From NCBI RefSeq assembly GCF_900112355.1, contig NZ_FOLM01000014.1, forward strand, positions 32,552 to 96,551: a DNA stretch of 64,000 nucleotides, written 5' to 3'. This document shows positions 40,874-48,535 of this stretch, one piece after another. A program made the position numbers and the translations under genes. This stretch comes from Streptomyces aidingensis. GTDB lineage: Bacteria; Actinomycetota; Actinomycetes; Streptomycetales; Streptomycetaceae. The notes beneath the pieces are model-generated. The model was not told the origin of the DNA, did no database searches, and saw nothing but the letters and a program-made list of their open reading frames with translations. Position 1 is the first letter of the stretch. The number at the start of each line of letters is the position of its first letter.

Positions 40874-41260
40874 TCAGGCGGCGGCCCGGGGGGCGTTGAC
40901 GTCCTCCGGCAGGGCCTTCTGCGCCACCTCGACCAGCGCGGCGAACGCGCCCGGGTCGTTGACCGCGAGCTCGGCGAGCATCTTGCGGTCCACCTCGACC
41001 TCGGCGGCCTTCAGGCCCTGGACGAAGCGGTTGTAGGTCATGCCGTTGGCGCGGGCCGCGGCGTTGATCCGCTGGATCCAGAGCTGGCGGAAGTCGCCCT
41101 TGCGCTTCTTGCGGTCGTTGTAGTTGTAGACGAAGGAGTGGGTGACCTGCTCCTTCGCCTTGCGGTACAGACGCGACCGCTGACCGCGGTAGCCGCTGGC
41201 CTGCTCCAGGATCGCCCGGCGCTTCTTGTGGGCGTTGACTGCCCGCTTGACGCGTGCCAC
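40874..41260 (-). CDS. rplT: 50S ribosomal protein L20
   Basis: The 128-residue protein shows the full L20 pattern: ARVKRAVNAHKKRRAILEQA, GYRGQRSRLYRKAKEQV, YNYNDRKKRKGDFRQLWI and RINAAARANGMTYNRF. It binds 23S rRNA early in 50S assembly. The start is GTG at 41260 with AAGGAG 7 nt upstream. It is the last gene of infC-rpmI-rplT and is followed by a strong terminator. Confidence 0.99.
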   Translation of the reverse strand: MARVKRAVNAHKKRRAILEQASGYRGQRSRLYRKAKEQVTHSFVYNYNDRKKRKGDFRQLWIQRINAAARANGMTYNRFVQGLKAAEVEVDRKMLAELAVNDPGAFAALVEVAQKALPEDVNAPRAAA

Positions 41261-41383
41261 TAGTGAACTCCTTGTAGCGGGGCCGCGGGATGCGCACGCG
41301 GCCCGGAAACGGTTGAGGTCCCGGTCGTCACTCCCGCGCCCGGGGACGGCGGCCGTCGGGGGCCGCCGGGGGGCGCGCGGGAG

Positions 41384-41578
41384 TCACTTGCCGAGGAGCT
41401 TCTTGACGCGCTTGGCGTCGCCCGGGGCGGCCTGCACGGTGCCGGCGAGCCGGCGGGTCAGGGTCGACGGCTTGTGCTCCAGGTAGTGCCGGCGGTTGGC
41501 GCGCTGGCGCATCACCTTTCCGGAGCCGGTGATCTTGAAGCGCTTGCCAGTTCCGGTGTGCGTCTTGTTCTTCGGCAT
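41384..41578 (-). CDS. rpmI: 50S ribosomal protein L35
   Basis: The 64-residue protein matches L35: PKNKTHTGTGKRFKITGSGK, followed by RQRANRRHYLEHK. The ATG at 41578 has GGAGAG about 8 nt upstream. It sits between infC and rplT as in most bacteria. Confidence 0.99.
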   Translation of the reverse strand: MPKNKTHTGTGKRFKITGSGKVMRQRANRRHYLEHKPSTLTRRLAGTVQAAPGDAKRVKKLLGK

Positions 41579-41686
41579 CTCGCCGTGACTCTCCTCATCC
41601 GTGGCGCCCCTCGCCCGGCCTTCCGGCCGGCGCGAAGAGCGCCGGGTGTATCGCTTGCCGTCCGGTGACAGCGGGGCGGGCGGGCG

Positions 41687-42298
41687 TCAGGCCCGGGCGC
41701 GGCCCTGCTGCTGCTGTTGCTGCTGTTGCTGGCGCTCCGCCTTGCGGGCCGCCTGCGCCTCCCGGGCCTCGGCCATCGCCTCGGTCTTCTTCTTGTGCGG
41801 ACCGAGAACCATGATCATGTTCCGGCCGTCCTGCTTGGGGTTCGACTCCACGTACCCCAGCTCCTGGACGTCCTCGGCGAGCCGTTGCAGCAGCCGGTAG
41901 CCCAGCTCGGGGCGGGACTGCTCACGGCCACGGAACATGATCGTGACCTTGACCTTGTCCCCCTGCTTCAGGAACCGGACGACATGACCCTTCTTGGTCT
42001 CGTAGTCGTGCGGATCGATCTTCGGCCGGAGCTTCATCTCCTTGATGACCGTGTGCGCCTGGTTCTTGCGCGCCTCACGGGCCTTCATGGCCGACTCGTA
42101 CTTGAACTTCCCGTAGTCCATGAGCTTGCACACGGGCGGGCGGGCATTGGCCGCCACCTCGACCAGGTCCAGGTCGTATTCCTGTGCGAGCTCCAGGGCC
42201 TTGGCAAGCGGCACGATGCCGACCTGCTCACCACTGGGACCGACGAGTCGCACCTCGGGGACGCGAATCCGGTCGTTGATGCGGGGCTCGGCGCTGAT
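41687..42298 (-). CDS. infC: Translation initiation factor IF-3, probable AUC start
   Basis: The IF-3 N-domain begins ISAEPRINDRIRVPEVRLVG and is followed by KLMDYGKFKYESAMKAREAR (linker) and the C-domain KIDPHDYETKKGHVVRFLKQ. It keeps 30S subunits free and rejects non-canonical starts. A GAGGAGG site lies 5 nt before an ATC codon at 42298, matching the family's N-terminus; the next in-frame GTG is eight codons upstream and lies before that site. A rare start codon is the known means by which infC autoregulates in other bacteria. The C-terminus ends in nine Gln residues (about 190-198), coded by CAG/CAA triplets. Confidence 0.93.
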   Translation of the reverse strand: MSAEPRINDRIRVPEVRLVGPSGEQVGIVPLAKALELAQEYDLDLVEVAANARPPVCKLMDYGKFKYESAMKAREARKNQAHTVIKEMKLRPKIDPHDYETKKGHVVRFLKQGDKVKVTIMFRGREQSRPELGYRLLQRLAEDVQELGYVESNPKQDGRNMIMVLGPHKKKTEAMAEAREAQAARKAERQQQQQQQQQGRARA

Positions 42299-42612
42299 GG
42301 GGCCTCCTCGGTTGCGCCACACGACCGCCTGGACGACAGCCGTGTCAGTCACGTCTTCTGCGGACCACCCGGCGGGGAAATGCCGACAAGCCCCGGGCGG
42401 GCGCATGCGGTCGGCTCCGAAACAACAGACCCGGAGGACCGCCGCGGACACTGCCACGGGGCGATGGTCTGACCATGACCCGCCGGCCGACGGGCCGGTC
42501 AGGTGGGAGAATCGGAGCCTCCACTTGCGGGCCGGACGCAACTTCCATCCGGCCGGTCGTCTACCAGGTTACACCACGGGCGGGAAAGCCACGCACCGGG
42601 CGGGCCGCGGCC
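42299..42612 (-). promoter_or_regulatory. infC leader/promoter region
   Basis: This 314-bp spacer separates the DUF1844 stop from infC. TAACCT on the minus strand (42566-42571) could be a -10, without a good -35, giving a leader of about 250 nt. infC leaders are regulatory in other phyla, but I recognise no conserved leader structure here. Confidence 0.35.
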
Positions 42613-42975
42613 TCAGCGCACCGGGCCGGTGAACTTCTCCCCCGGGCCCTGCCCGGGCTCGTCCGGAACGGTGGAGGCTTCGCGGAAGGCGAGCTGGAGC
42701 GATTTCAGACCGTCCCGCAGCGGCCCGGCGTGGAACGAGCTGATCTCGGTGGCGCCCGCGGTGACCAGCCCGGCCAGCGCGGTGATCAGCTTGCGCGCCT
42801 CGTCCAGGTCCCGGTGCCGCTCGCCGTCCTCGGCCAGGCCCAGATTGACCGCCGCGGCGCTCATCAGGTGGACCGCCACGGTGGTGATCACCTCGACCGC
42901 GGGGACGTCGGCGATGTCCCGGGCGGCGGCGTGCTCGGCGGCCGGCACGGACGGGCCGGCGCTGGGATCGGTCAT
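42613..42975 (-). CDS. DUF1844 family protein (120 aa)
   Basis: The protein matches DUF1844: a helix-rich core AVEVITTVAVHLMSAAAVNLGL, then HRDLDEARKLITALAGLVTA and GPLRDGLKSLQLAFREAS. It is small, soluble and of unknown function; actinobacterial members sit next to infC, as here. The ATG at 42975 was preferred to the GTG three codons upstream because GGGTGG lies 5 nt before it. It follows the SseB-like gene by 10 bp, so the two form an operon. Confidence 0.85.
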   Translation of the reverse strand: MTDPSAGPSVPAAEHAAARDIADVPAVEVITTVAVHLMSAAAVNLGLAEDGERHRDLDEARKLITALAGLVTAGATEISSFHAGPLRDGLKSLQLAFREASTVPDEPGQGPGEKFTGPVR

Positions 42976-42985
42976 GCCGGCCACC

Positions 42986-43738
42986 CTACGGGACGCGCCG
43001 GTAGAGCGGTGCGCCGGGCAGCGGGGTGCCGGACGGCAGCACGGCCAGCCGCAGGCCGCGGGCCAGCCGGGCGCGCAGCACCGGGTCGGCGGCCAGCGCC
43101 GCCGCCAGCCGGCGCACCGCCGCGGCCGGCCCCCGGTCCTCCGGCCCGCCGTCCGCCGGGCCGCCGTCCGGGCCCAGCACCACGGCGAGGGTGCCGTCGG
43201 CCTCCCCGCCGGGCACCAGATGCGCGGTGCGCACGGCGGGCTCGGCGGCGAGCAGGGCCCGCAGCGCCTCGGCGACCTCCGGACTCCGGGCCGGGGCCCC
43301 GCCGGAGGCGAAGGCGCGCAGCGCCGGGCCGGTGAGCTGGTAGGCGACCGGCCCGGCGAGGTCGACGACCAGGGCCTCTGCCTTCTCCTGCACGGCCGCG
43401 GCGAGCGCCTGCCCGGCGGTGACGGCCACCGGACGGGCGTCGGCGCGCCAGCGGGCCAGGGCGCCGGCGGAGGTGAAGACCGGCAGCGCGCGTCGCCCGC
43501 CGGGGTCCTGGAGGGTGAGCAGGGCCATGTCGCTGTGCTTCTCCCGGCGCCGGCCGTCGGGACCGGTCTCCGCCTCGCCCAGCACGGCCACCACCGGGAC
43601 CAGGAGGCGGGAGCGGGCGAGCGCGGCGAGCAGCCGCGGCTCGGTGGCCGGCTCCCGCGCCCACTCGGCCAGCGCCCGGCTGACCTCGGGATCGGCCGAC
43701 CCGTCGTCGTCCGCGAACGCCGGCCGAGGAATGTTCAT
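42986..43738 (-). CDS. SseB-family protein
   Basis: The 250-residue protein resembles SseB N- and C-terminal domain proteins: RLLAALARSRLLVPVVAVLG, ALLTLQDPGGRRALPVFTSA, ALARWRADARPVAVTAGQAL and ALVVDLAGPVAYQLTGPALR. No enzyme motif is visible. The function is unknown in actinobacteria. The ATG at 43738 lies 12 nt after a TAGGGT -10-like hexamer (43751-43756), so its leader would be very short. A second GTG start two codons upstream is possible. Confidence 0.8.
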   Translation of the reverse strand: MNIPRPAFADDDGSADPEVSRALAEWAREPATEPRLLAALARSRLLVPVVAVLGEAETGPDGRRREKHSDMALLTLQDPGGRRALPVFTSAGALARWRADARPVAVTAGQALAAAVQEKAEALVVDLAGPVAYQLTGPALRAFASGGAPARSPEVAEALRALLAAEPAVRTAHLVPGGEADGTLAVVLGPDGGPADGGPEDRGPAAAVRRLAAALAADPVLRARLARGLRLAVLPSGTPLPGAPLYRRVP

Positions 43739-43941
43739 GCCCACCCCACGACCCTAACCCGGCCCCGCGCGCGCTCTGCCGGACCCGGTGGCGGGTACGG
43801 CGCGCAGGGCCGCCCGGGTGGTGTTCCCCCGTGGTGAAGGAGGGGACGGCCGGGGGGAGTTGGGCGGGGAGGGGAGGAAGTGTCCGGTATTCCGTTACCG
43901 GTTCGTCATGGAGCACCGATGACTAGGGCTGGTGTGCGATA

Positions 43942-43947
43942 TAGCGT
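43942..43947 (+). promoter_or_regulatory. -10 element of a leaderless transcript
   Basis: TAGCGT is followed by 7 nt and the ATG at 43955. No ribosome binding site exists. TGACTA (43920-43925) is a weak -35 at 16 bp. Confidence 0.5.
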
Positions 43948-43954
43948 CGTCGCC

Positions 43955-44950
43955 ATGTCCCGATTCGTGCCCCGGCCGCGGTCCTGGCGCGGCCCTCCGG
44001 CCCTGGCGGTGCAGGCGGCGCTGGCCTCCGGGGTGCTGGCGGTGACGGTCGGCGGGGACAGCGCCGTGGGAGCGGCGGCGGCCCGGACGGCGGAAGCGGC
44101 GGACACCGCGGTCCAGCAGGCCGTGGACCAGGCGGCGGGCGACCGGTGGGACGCCGCGGCGCCGGAGCACTCGGTCACCGGCGAGCGGCGGGGGATCGCC
44201 GCGGCCGGCGCGGACGCGCTGCTCGCCGAGCGGCTGGCGCCGCTGCTGGCGGATCTGGCCGGCACCGCGACCCGGCTCGGCGTGGCGGTCCTGGACCCGG
44301 TGACCGGCCGGTCCGCGGTGCACGGCACCGGCCGCTTCGACACCGCCAGCATCGTCAAGGTCGACATCGTGGCCGCGCTGCTGCTGCGCGCCCAGGACGA
44401 GGGCCGGGAGCTCACGGACGCGGAACTGGCCGAGGCCGCGGCGGCGATCCGCTACAGCGACAATGCCGCCACCGACGAGCTGTGGCGGCGGCTGGGCGGC
44501 GCACCCGGGCTGGACGCGGCCAACGAGCGGCTCGGGCTGTCCGCCACCACCGGCGGCGAAGGCGGCCACTGGGGTCTGACCCAGACCACCGCCGCGGACC
44601 AGATCGCCCTGCTGCGGGCGGTCTTCCAGTCCCCCTCGCCGCTGCACGCCTCGTCGCGCGAGCTGCTCCAGGACCTGATGGGCGAGGTGGCCGCGGAGCA
44701 GCGGTGGGGCGTTTCGGCGGCCGGCAGCGGCGGGCCGAAGGGCCCGCTGGAGATCAAGAACGGCTGGCTGCCGCGCACTCCGACCACGCTCTGGGACGTC
44801 AACAGCATCGGCCGGGTGACCGTGGCGGGCCACCGCTATCTGGTGGCGGTGCTCTCCGACGGGCACCTCACCTGGGAGCGCGGCAGGGCGGTGGTGGAGG
44901 AGGCCGCCCGGGCCGCGGTGGCGGCCCTGCGCGCCGCTCCGGAGGGCTGA
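43955..44950 (+). CDS. Secreted serine hydrolase, class A beta-lactamase-like fold
   Basis: The 331-residue protein begins with a signal-like region (basic start, hydrophobic LAVQAALASGVLAVTVGG). The penicillin-binding motifs are present: SIVK (Ser132, Lys135), SDN (168-170) and KNG (268-270, in place of KTG). The distance from SxxK to SDN is only 36 residues, against about 60 in true class A beta-lactamases, and the Glu of the omega loop is not evident. It is therefore more likely a peptidase or esterase of the same fold than a resistance enzyme. The ATG at 43955 appears leaderless. It converges with the mycosin gene. Confidence 0.82.
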   Translation: MSRFVPRPRSWRGPPALAVQAALASGVLAVTVGGDSAVGAAAARTAEAADTAVQQAVDQAAGDRWDAAAPEHSVTGERRGIAAAGADALLAERLAPLLADLAGTATRLGVAVLDPVTGRSAVHGTGRFDTASIVKVDIVAALLLRAQDEGRELTDAELAEAAAAIRYSDNAATDELWRRLGGAPGLDAANERLGLSATTGGEGGHWGLTQTTAADQIALLRAVFQSPSPLHASSRELLQDLMGEVAAEQRWGVSAAGSGGPKGPLEIKNGWLPRTPTTLWDVNSIGRVTVAGHRYLVAVLSDGHLTWERGRAVVEEAARAAVAALRAAPEG

Positions 44951-44978
44951 GCCGGGTCCCCCGCCGCCCGCGGCTCAG
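44947..44978. terminator. Inverted repeat pairing the two convergent stop codons
   Basis: CTGAGCCG (44947-44954) and CGGCTCAG (44971-44978) form an 8-bp stem whose arms contain the TGA stops of the hydrolase gene and the mycosin gene respectively. The loop is 16 nt and C-rich. Confidence 0.55.
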
Positions 44979-46168
44979 TGCGGGCGGGTGCGGCGGAAGA
45001 GGAAGACGGCACCGCCCAGCAGCAGCACACCGAGCGCCCCGGCCAGCGGCGCCAGCCAGGGGGTGGAGCGCGTGGCGGCCGGATCCGGCCCGGGCCCGGC
45101 GCCGAAGTATGTCTCCGGATACGGTTCGGCGGCCGGCACGGACGGTTCCGGCGTCAGCCCGGCGGCGGCCTCGATGGCCGCCGCCGGATCCACCAGGCCG
45201 CCGCCCAGCCGGTCGTCCCGCCCGCCCTCCGGCGCGTTCTGGGCGGTGCCGGCCAGCAGCCCCTTGATCTGCGCCGGGGAGAGCTCCGGATAGGCGGAGC
45301 GCAGCAGCGCCACCGAGCCGGAGACGAAGGCGGCGGCGGCGCTGGTGCCCCAGCCCTGCATATAGCGGTCGCCGGGCGCGGCGATGATCACGTCCTTGCC
45401 CGGGGCGCTGACCGTGGCGTACCAGCGCTGGGTCGAGAACGGGGCGCGGGCGCCGCTGCGGTCCACCGCGGTGACCGCGATCACCCCCGGGTATCCGGCC
45501 GGGTAGGAGACCGGGTCTCCGGACTCGCCGCCGTTGCCGGCCGAGGCGACCACCACCACGCCCCTGGCGAGTGCGTACCGGATCGCCGCGTCCTCCTCGG
45601 GGTCGGGGTGCGCCGAAGGGCTGTCGTCGCCGAGCGACAGATTGATCACCTCGGCGCCCTGGTCCACGGCCCAGCGGATGCCGTCGGCAACGGCGTTTCC
45701 CGGGGCCTCGCGCTCCTCCGCCCGGGCCGGGTCGTCCTCCTCCAGCAGCACCCGGACCGGGAGGATCTCGGCCTCGGGCGCCACCCCGATGATCCCGGAG
45801 CCGGAACCGGCCCCGTGGCCGCGGCCGGCGATGATGCCGGCCATGGCGGTGCCGTGCCCGGCCCAGTGCTCGTCGCCGGGCTCGGCCCCGTGGGTGACGA
45901 AGTCGCGGCCCTCCAGCACGGCGCCGGCCAGATCGGGATGGCCGGCGTCCACCCCGGTGTCCAGCACGGCCACGGTGACGCCGGCGCCGCGGGTGGTCCG
46001 CCAGGCGGCCGGCGCGTTGATCGCGTCCAGCGCCCAGCGCTGCTGGTCACGGATGGTGTCGGCAACGGCCGGTGCGGTGCCGGCGGGCGTCGCCCCGAGG
46101 GCCAGGGCGGTACCCAGCAGCAGGGCGAGGAGTGCGGTCGGCCGGTGCCGGGCGAGGCGGCGGGTCAC
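44975..46168 (-). CDS. mycP: Mycosin-type S8 serine protease, membrane anchored
   Basis: The 397-residue subtilisin-like protease has a signal peptide (to about residue 36), the catalytic triad in AVLDTGVDAGHPD (Asp near 70), HWAGHGTAMAGIIAG (His near 102) and GWGTSAAAAFVSGSVALL (Ser near 275), and a C-terminal transmembrane helix (about 367-390) with an RRTRPH tail. This is the layout of type VII secretion mycosins, which act outside the membrane. An insertion around residues 145-185 resembles the extra loops of mycosins. Start GTG at 46168 overlaps the upstream gene by 4 bp (GTGA), with GGAGG 7 nt upstream. No ESX core gene is in the window. Confidence 0.9.
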   Translation of the reverse strand: MTRRLARHRPTALLALLLGTALALGATPAGTAPAVADTIRDQQRWALDAINAPAAWRTTRGAGVTVAVLDTGVDAGHPDLAGAVLEGRDFVTHGAEPGDEHWAGHGTAMAGIIAGRGHGAGSGSGIIGVAPEAEILPVRVLLEEDDPARAEEREAPGNAVADGIRWAVDQGAEVINLSLGDDSPSAHPDPEEDAAIRYALARGVVVVASAGNGGESGDPVSYPAGYPGVIAVTAVDRSGARAPFSTQRWYATVSAPGKDVIIAAPGDRYMQGWGTSAAAAFVSGSVALLRSAYPELSPAQIKGLLAGTAQNAPEGGRDDRLGGGLVDPAAAIEAAAGLTPEPSVPAAEPYPETYFGAGPGPDPAATRSTPWLAPLAGALGVLLLGGAVFLFRRTRPH

Positions 46169-47571
46169 CGTGGTTCCTCCGTGGCGTGCTGTGCGGCCTT
46201 GCGGAAGCGCCGTTCGACGCGGTCGGCGATGCCCTCGGCGTCATGGGCGAGTCCGGCCAGCGCCACCACGCTGTCCTGCCCGGCGGCGGTGGCGGGCCCG
46301 GCCGGCCGCGGCGTCTCCACCGGGCGGCCGTCGGCGAAGCCGGTGACCGCGTAGACGACCACCGGGGCCTTGGGCAGGGCCCGGATGGTCCAGGTGGCGC
46401 GCTGGGCGTCGCCGAAGCCGGCGGTGGCGGGGTTGTCCCCGGGGAAGGTGCGGGGCAGCAGGTCGGCGCGTTCGGCCAGGCCGTCCCGGTCGAGCCGGGT
46501 GCGCAGCGCGGCCATGTCGGCGGCGTCGGCCTCGGTGAACAGCATGCCGACGGTGGTGACGGTGGTCCGGGTGTCGTCCAGATAGGTGGCGCGGAGCAGA
46601 CGGTGGCAGCCGAGCGGGTCGAGGACTTCGGCGAGCAGCGGGTCGAAGGCGCCGGCGCAGTCGTCGTCGGGGGCGACGGCGGCCCGGATCCAGCGGCGGT
46701 CGGCGCTGCCGGGGCCGGCCCCCTCGCCGGTCAGCTCGGGCGGGAAGAGGGTGTCCACGGGGAGTTCCTGCCAGAGCCCGCGGACGTGTTCGTAAGTCTG
46801 CCCGGCATCGGTGGGGCCGCCGGAGCCGCCGGACAGCAGCACGCCGGTGATCGCGCCGCCGAGCAGCCCGGTGCCCAGGACCAGGCAGGTGAGGGCGGCG
46901 GCGAGCCGGAGTCCCTGGCGCTTGCGGGGCGGGGCGGCCGGCACCGGCCGGGGCGCCGGACCCGGCACGGGCACGGAGGGCACGGGTGGGACGGGTGGGA
47001 CAGCGGGCACGGCGGGGGCGGAGCGGCCCGGAGCACCGCCGGCCCGGTCCGCGGCGGGGCGGGCGGGCGGTCCTCCGGCGGGCCGGGGCGGGACCCGGAA
47101 GGTGCCGGTGGCGGCCGGTCCCCCGGCATTCCCCCGGGCGGTGCGGCCGGCATCGAGGCGGCCGGTGCCGGTGCGGGTGGTCCCGGCGGGCTCGGCGCGG
47201 GGCGCCGGACGGCGCGCCGGTGCCGGTGGCCCCTCGGGGGCCGGGCCGGGCAGGCGGAGCGGCACCGTGGGGCGCTCCACCGGGCGCACGGAGCCGCGGT
47301 CGTCCGGCGCGGCGGGCCGGGACGCACCGGTCGCGGCGGGACCGGCCGGCGCGGTGGCCGGTGCGGTGGCCGCTGCCGTGGCCGGTGCGGTGGCCGGGGG
47401 CGGGGGTATCGGCGGGCGCGGCGCGGCGGCGGAGCGCTCCGGGGCCGCACCGGGCCGGGGGCGGGGCGGGGGCACGGCCGGAGCAGGGGGCACGGCGGGC
47501 GGCGGGCCCTCCGGACGCCGCGGCGCCAGCGGCGGCGTACTGCCGGGCCGCCGCCCCTGCTCGGTGTTCAT
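46165..47571 (-). CDS. Pro-rich single-pass membrane protein, coupled to mycosin
   Basis: The 468-residue protein has a long Pro/Ala/Arg-rich N-terminus (about 1-235), one transmembrane helix (LRLAAALTCLVLGTGLLGGAI, cited in part, about 240-262) and an extracytoplasmic domain of about 200 residues with two cysteines (DDDC and LGCHRLL) that could form a disulfide. The external part contains RATYLDDTRTTVTTVGMLF and RATWTIRALPKAPVVVYAVT, which read like beta strands. I do not recognise the family. Because it is coupled to the mycosin, it may be the protease's substrate or partner. The ATG at 47571 has AGGGGG at 8 nt. Confidence 0.75.
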   Translation of the reverse strand: MNTEQGRRPGSTPPLAPRRPEGPPPAVPPAPAVPPPRPRPGAAPERSAAAPRPPIPPPPATAPATAAATAPATAPAGPAATGASRPAAPDDRGSVRPVERPTVPLRLPGPAPEGPPAPARRPAPRAEPAGTTRTGTGRLDAGRTARGNAGGPAATGTFRVPPRPAGGPPARPAADRAGGAPGRSAPAVPAVPPVPPVPSVPVPGPAPRPVPAAPPRKRQGLRLAAALTCLVLGTGLLGGAITGVLLSGGSGGPTDAGQTYEHVRGLWQELPVDTLFPPELTGEGAGPGSADRRWIRAAVAPDDDCAGAFDPLLAEVLDPLGCHRLLRATYLDDTRTTVTTVGMLFTEADAADMAALRTRLDRDGLAERADLLPRTFPGDNPATAGFGDAQRATWTIRALPKAPVVVYAVTGFADGRPVETPRPAGPATAAGQDSVVALAGLAHDAEGIADRVERRFRKAAQHATEEPR

Positions 47572-47737
47572 GTGGTAGCCCCCTGAAGCCGGTTGACCGC
47601 CTGGTGCGTCTGGTGGGGTCACTTTACGGTCGACGGCCGGAACACGGGTACCGGGTCCACCGCCGCGGAGCGCGCTTTCCGGCCGTCACATGCGTGTCGG
47701 TGCTCACACCGGGCACGGTGGCCCCGCCGCCGGCGGC

Positions 47738-48535
47738 TCACTCCGGGGTCACATAGGCGGCCGAGATGCCGCCGTCCACCATAAAGGCCGCGGCGTTGAC
47801 GAACGAGGCGTCGTCGCTGGCCAGAAAGGCGACCGCGGCGGCGATCTCGTCGGCCTCGGCGAACCGCCCCATCGGGATGTGCACCAGCCGGCGGGCCGCC
47901 CGTTCCGGGTCCGCGGCGAACAGCTCGGTGAGCAGCGGGGTGTTGACCGGCCCGGGGCAGAGCGCGTTCACCCGGATCCCCTCCCGGGCGAACTGCACAC
48001 CCAGTTCCCGGGACATGGCCAGCACCCCGCCCTTGGAGGCGGTGTAGGCGATCTGCGAGGTGGCCGCGCCCAGCACCGCCACGAAGGAGGCCGTGTTGAT
48101 GATCGAACCGCGGCCCTGGCGCCGCATGTACGGCAGCACCTCCCGGCAGCACAGGTAGACCGAGGTGAGGTTGACCGACTGCACACGCTGCCAGGCGTCC
48201 TGGCCGGTGGTCAGGATCGAGTCGTCGTCCGGCGGCGAGATGCCCGCGTTGTGGAAGGAGATGTCGAGCGAGCCGTAGGTGTCGTGGGCCGCGGCGAACA
48301 GGTCGGCCACCTGCCCGGCCTCGGTGACATCGGTGCGCACGAACAGCCCGCCGGCCTCCTCGGCGGCGGCCCGCCCGGTCCGCTCGTCGATGTCCGCGCA
48401 CACCACCCGGGCGCCCTCGGCGGCCAGCCGGCGGACGGTGGCCAGCCCGATGCCGCTGCCCGCGCCGGTGACCACGGCGGTGCGGCCGGTCAGCCGGCGG
48501 CAGACGGCGGCCGGGCCGGGGGTGGTGGTGCTCAC
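47738..48535 (-). CDS. Short-chain dehydrogenase/reductase
   Basis: The 265-residue classical SDR has the cofactor motif VTGAGSGIG (about 22-30), DVTEAG, NAG (near 95), the catalytic Ser region IINTASFVAVLG and YTASK (Tyr and Lys near 163-167), then CPGPVNTP. CADIDERTG after strand 2 with an Asp suggests NAD preference. It should oxidise an alcohol or reduce a carbonyl. The GTG start directly abuts the stop of the aldehyde dehydrogenase, so the two are translated together and probably handle the same intermediate. Confidence 0.88.
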   Translation of the reverse strand: MSTTTPGPAAVCRRLTGRTAVVTGAGSGIGLATVRRLAAEGARVVCADIDERTGRAAAEEAGGLFVRTDVTEAGQVADLFAAAHDTYGSLDISFHNAGISPPDDDSILTTGQDAWQRVQSVNLTSVYLCCREVLPYMRRQGRGSIINTASFVAVLGAATSQIAYTASKGGVLAMSRELGVQFAREGIRVNALCPGPVNTPLLTELFAADPERAARRLVHIPMGRFAEADEIAAAVAFLASDDASFVNAAAFMVDGGISAAYVTPE

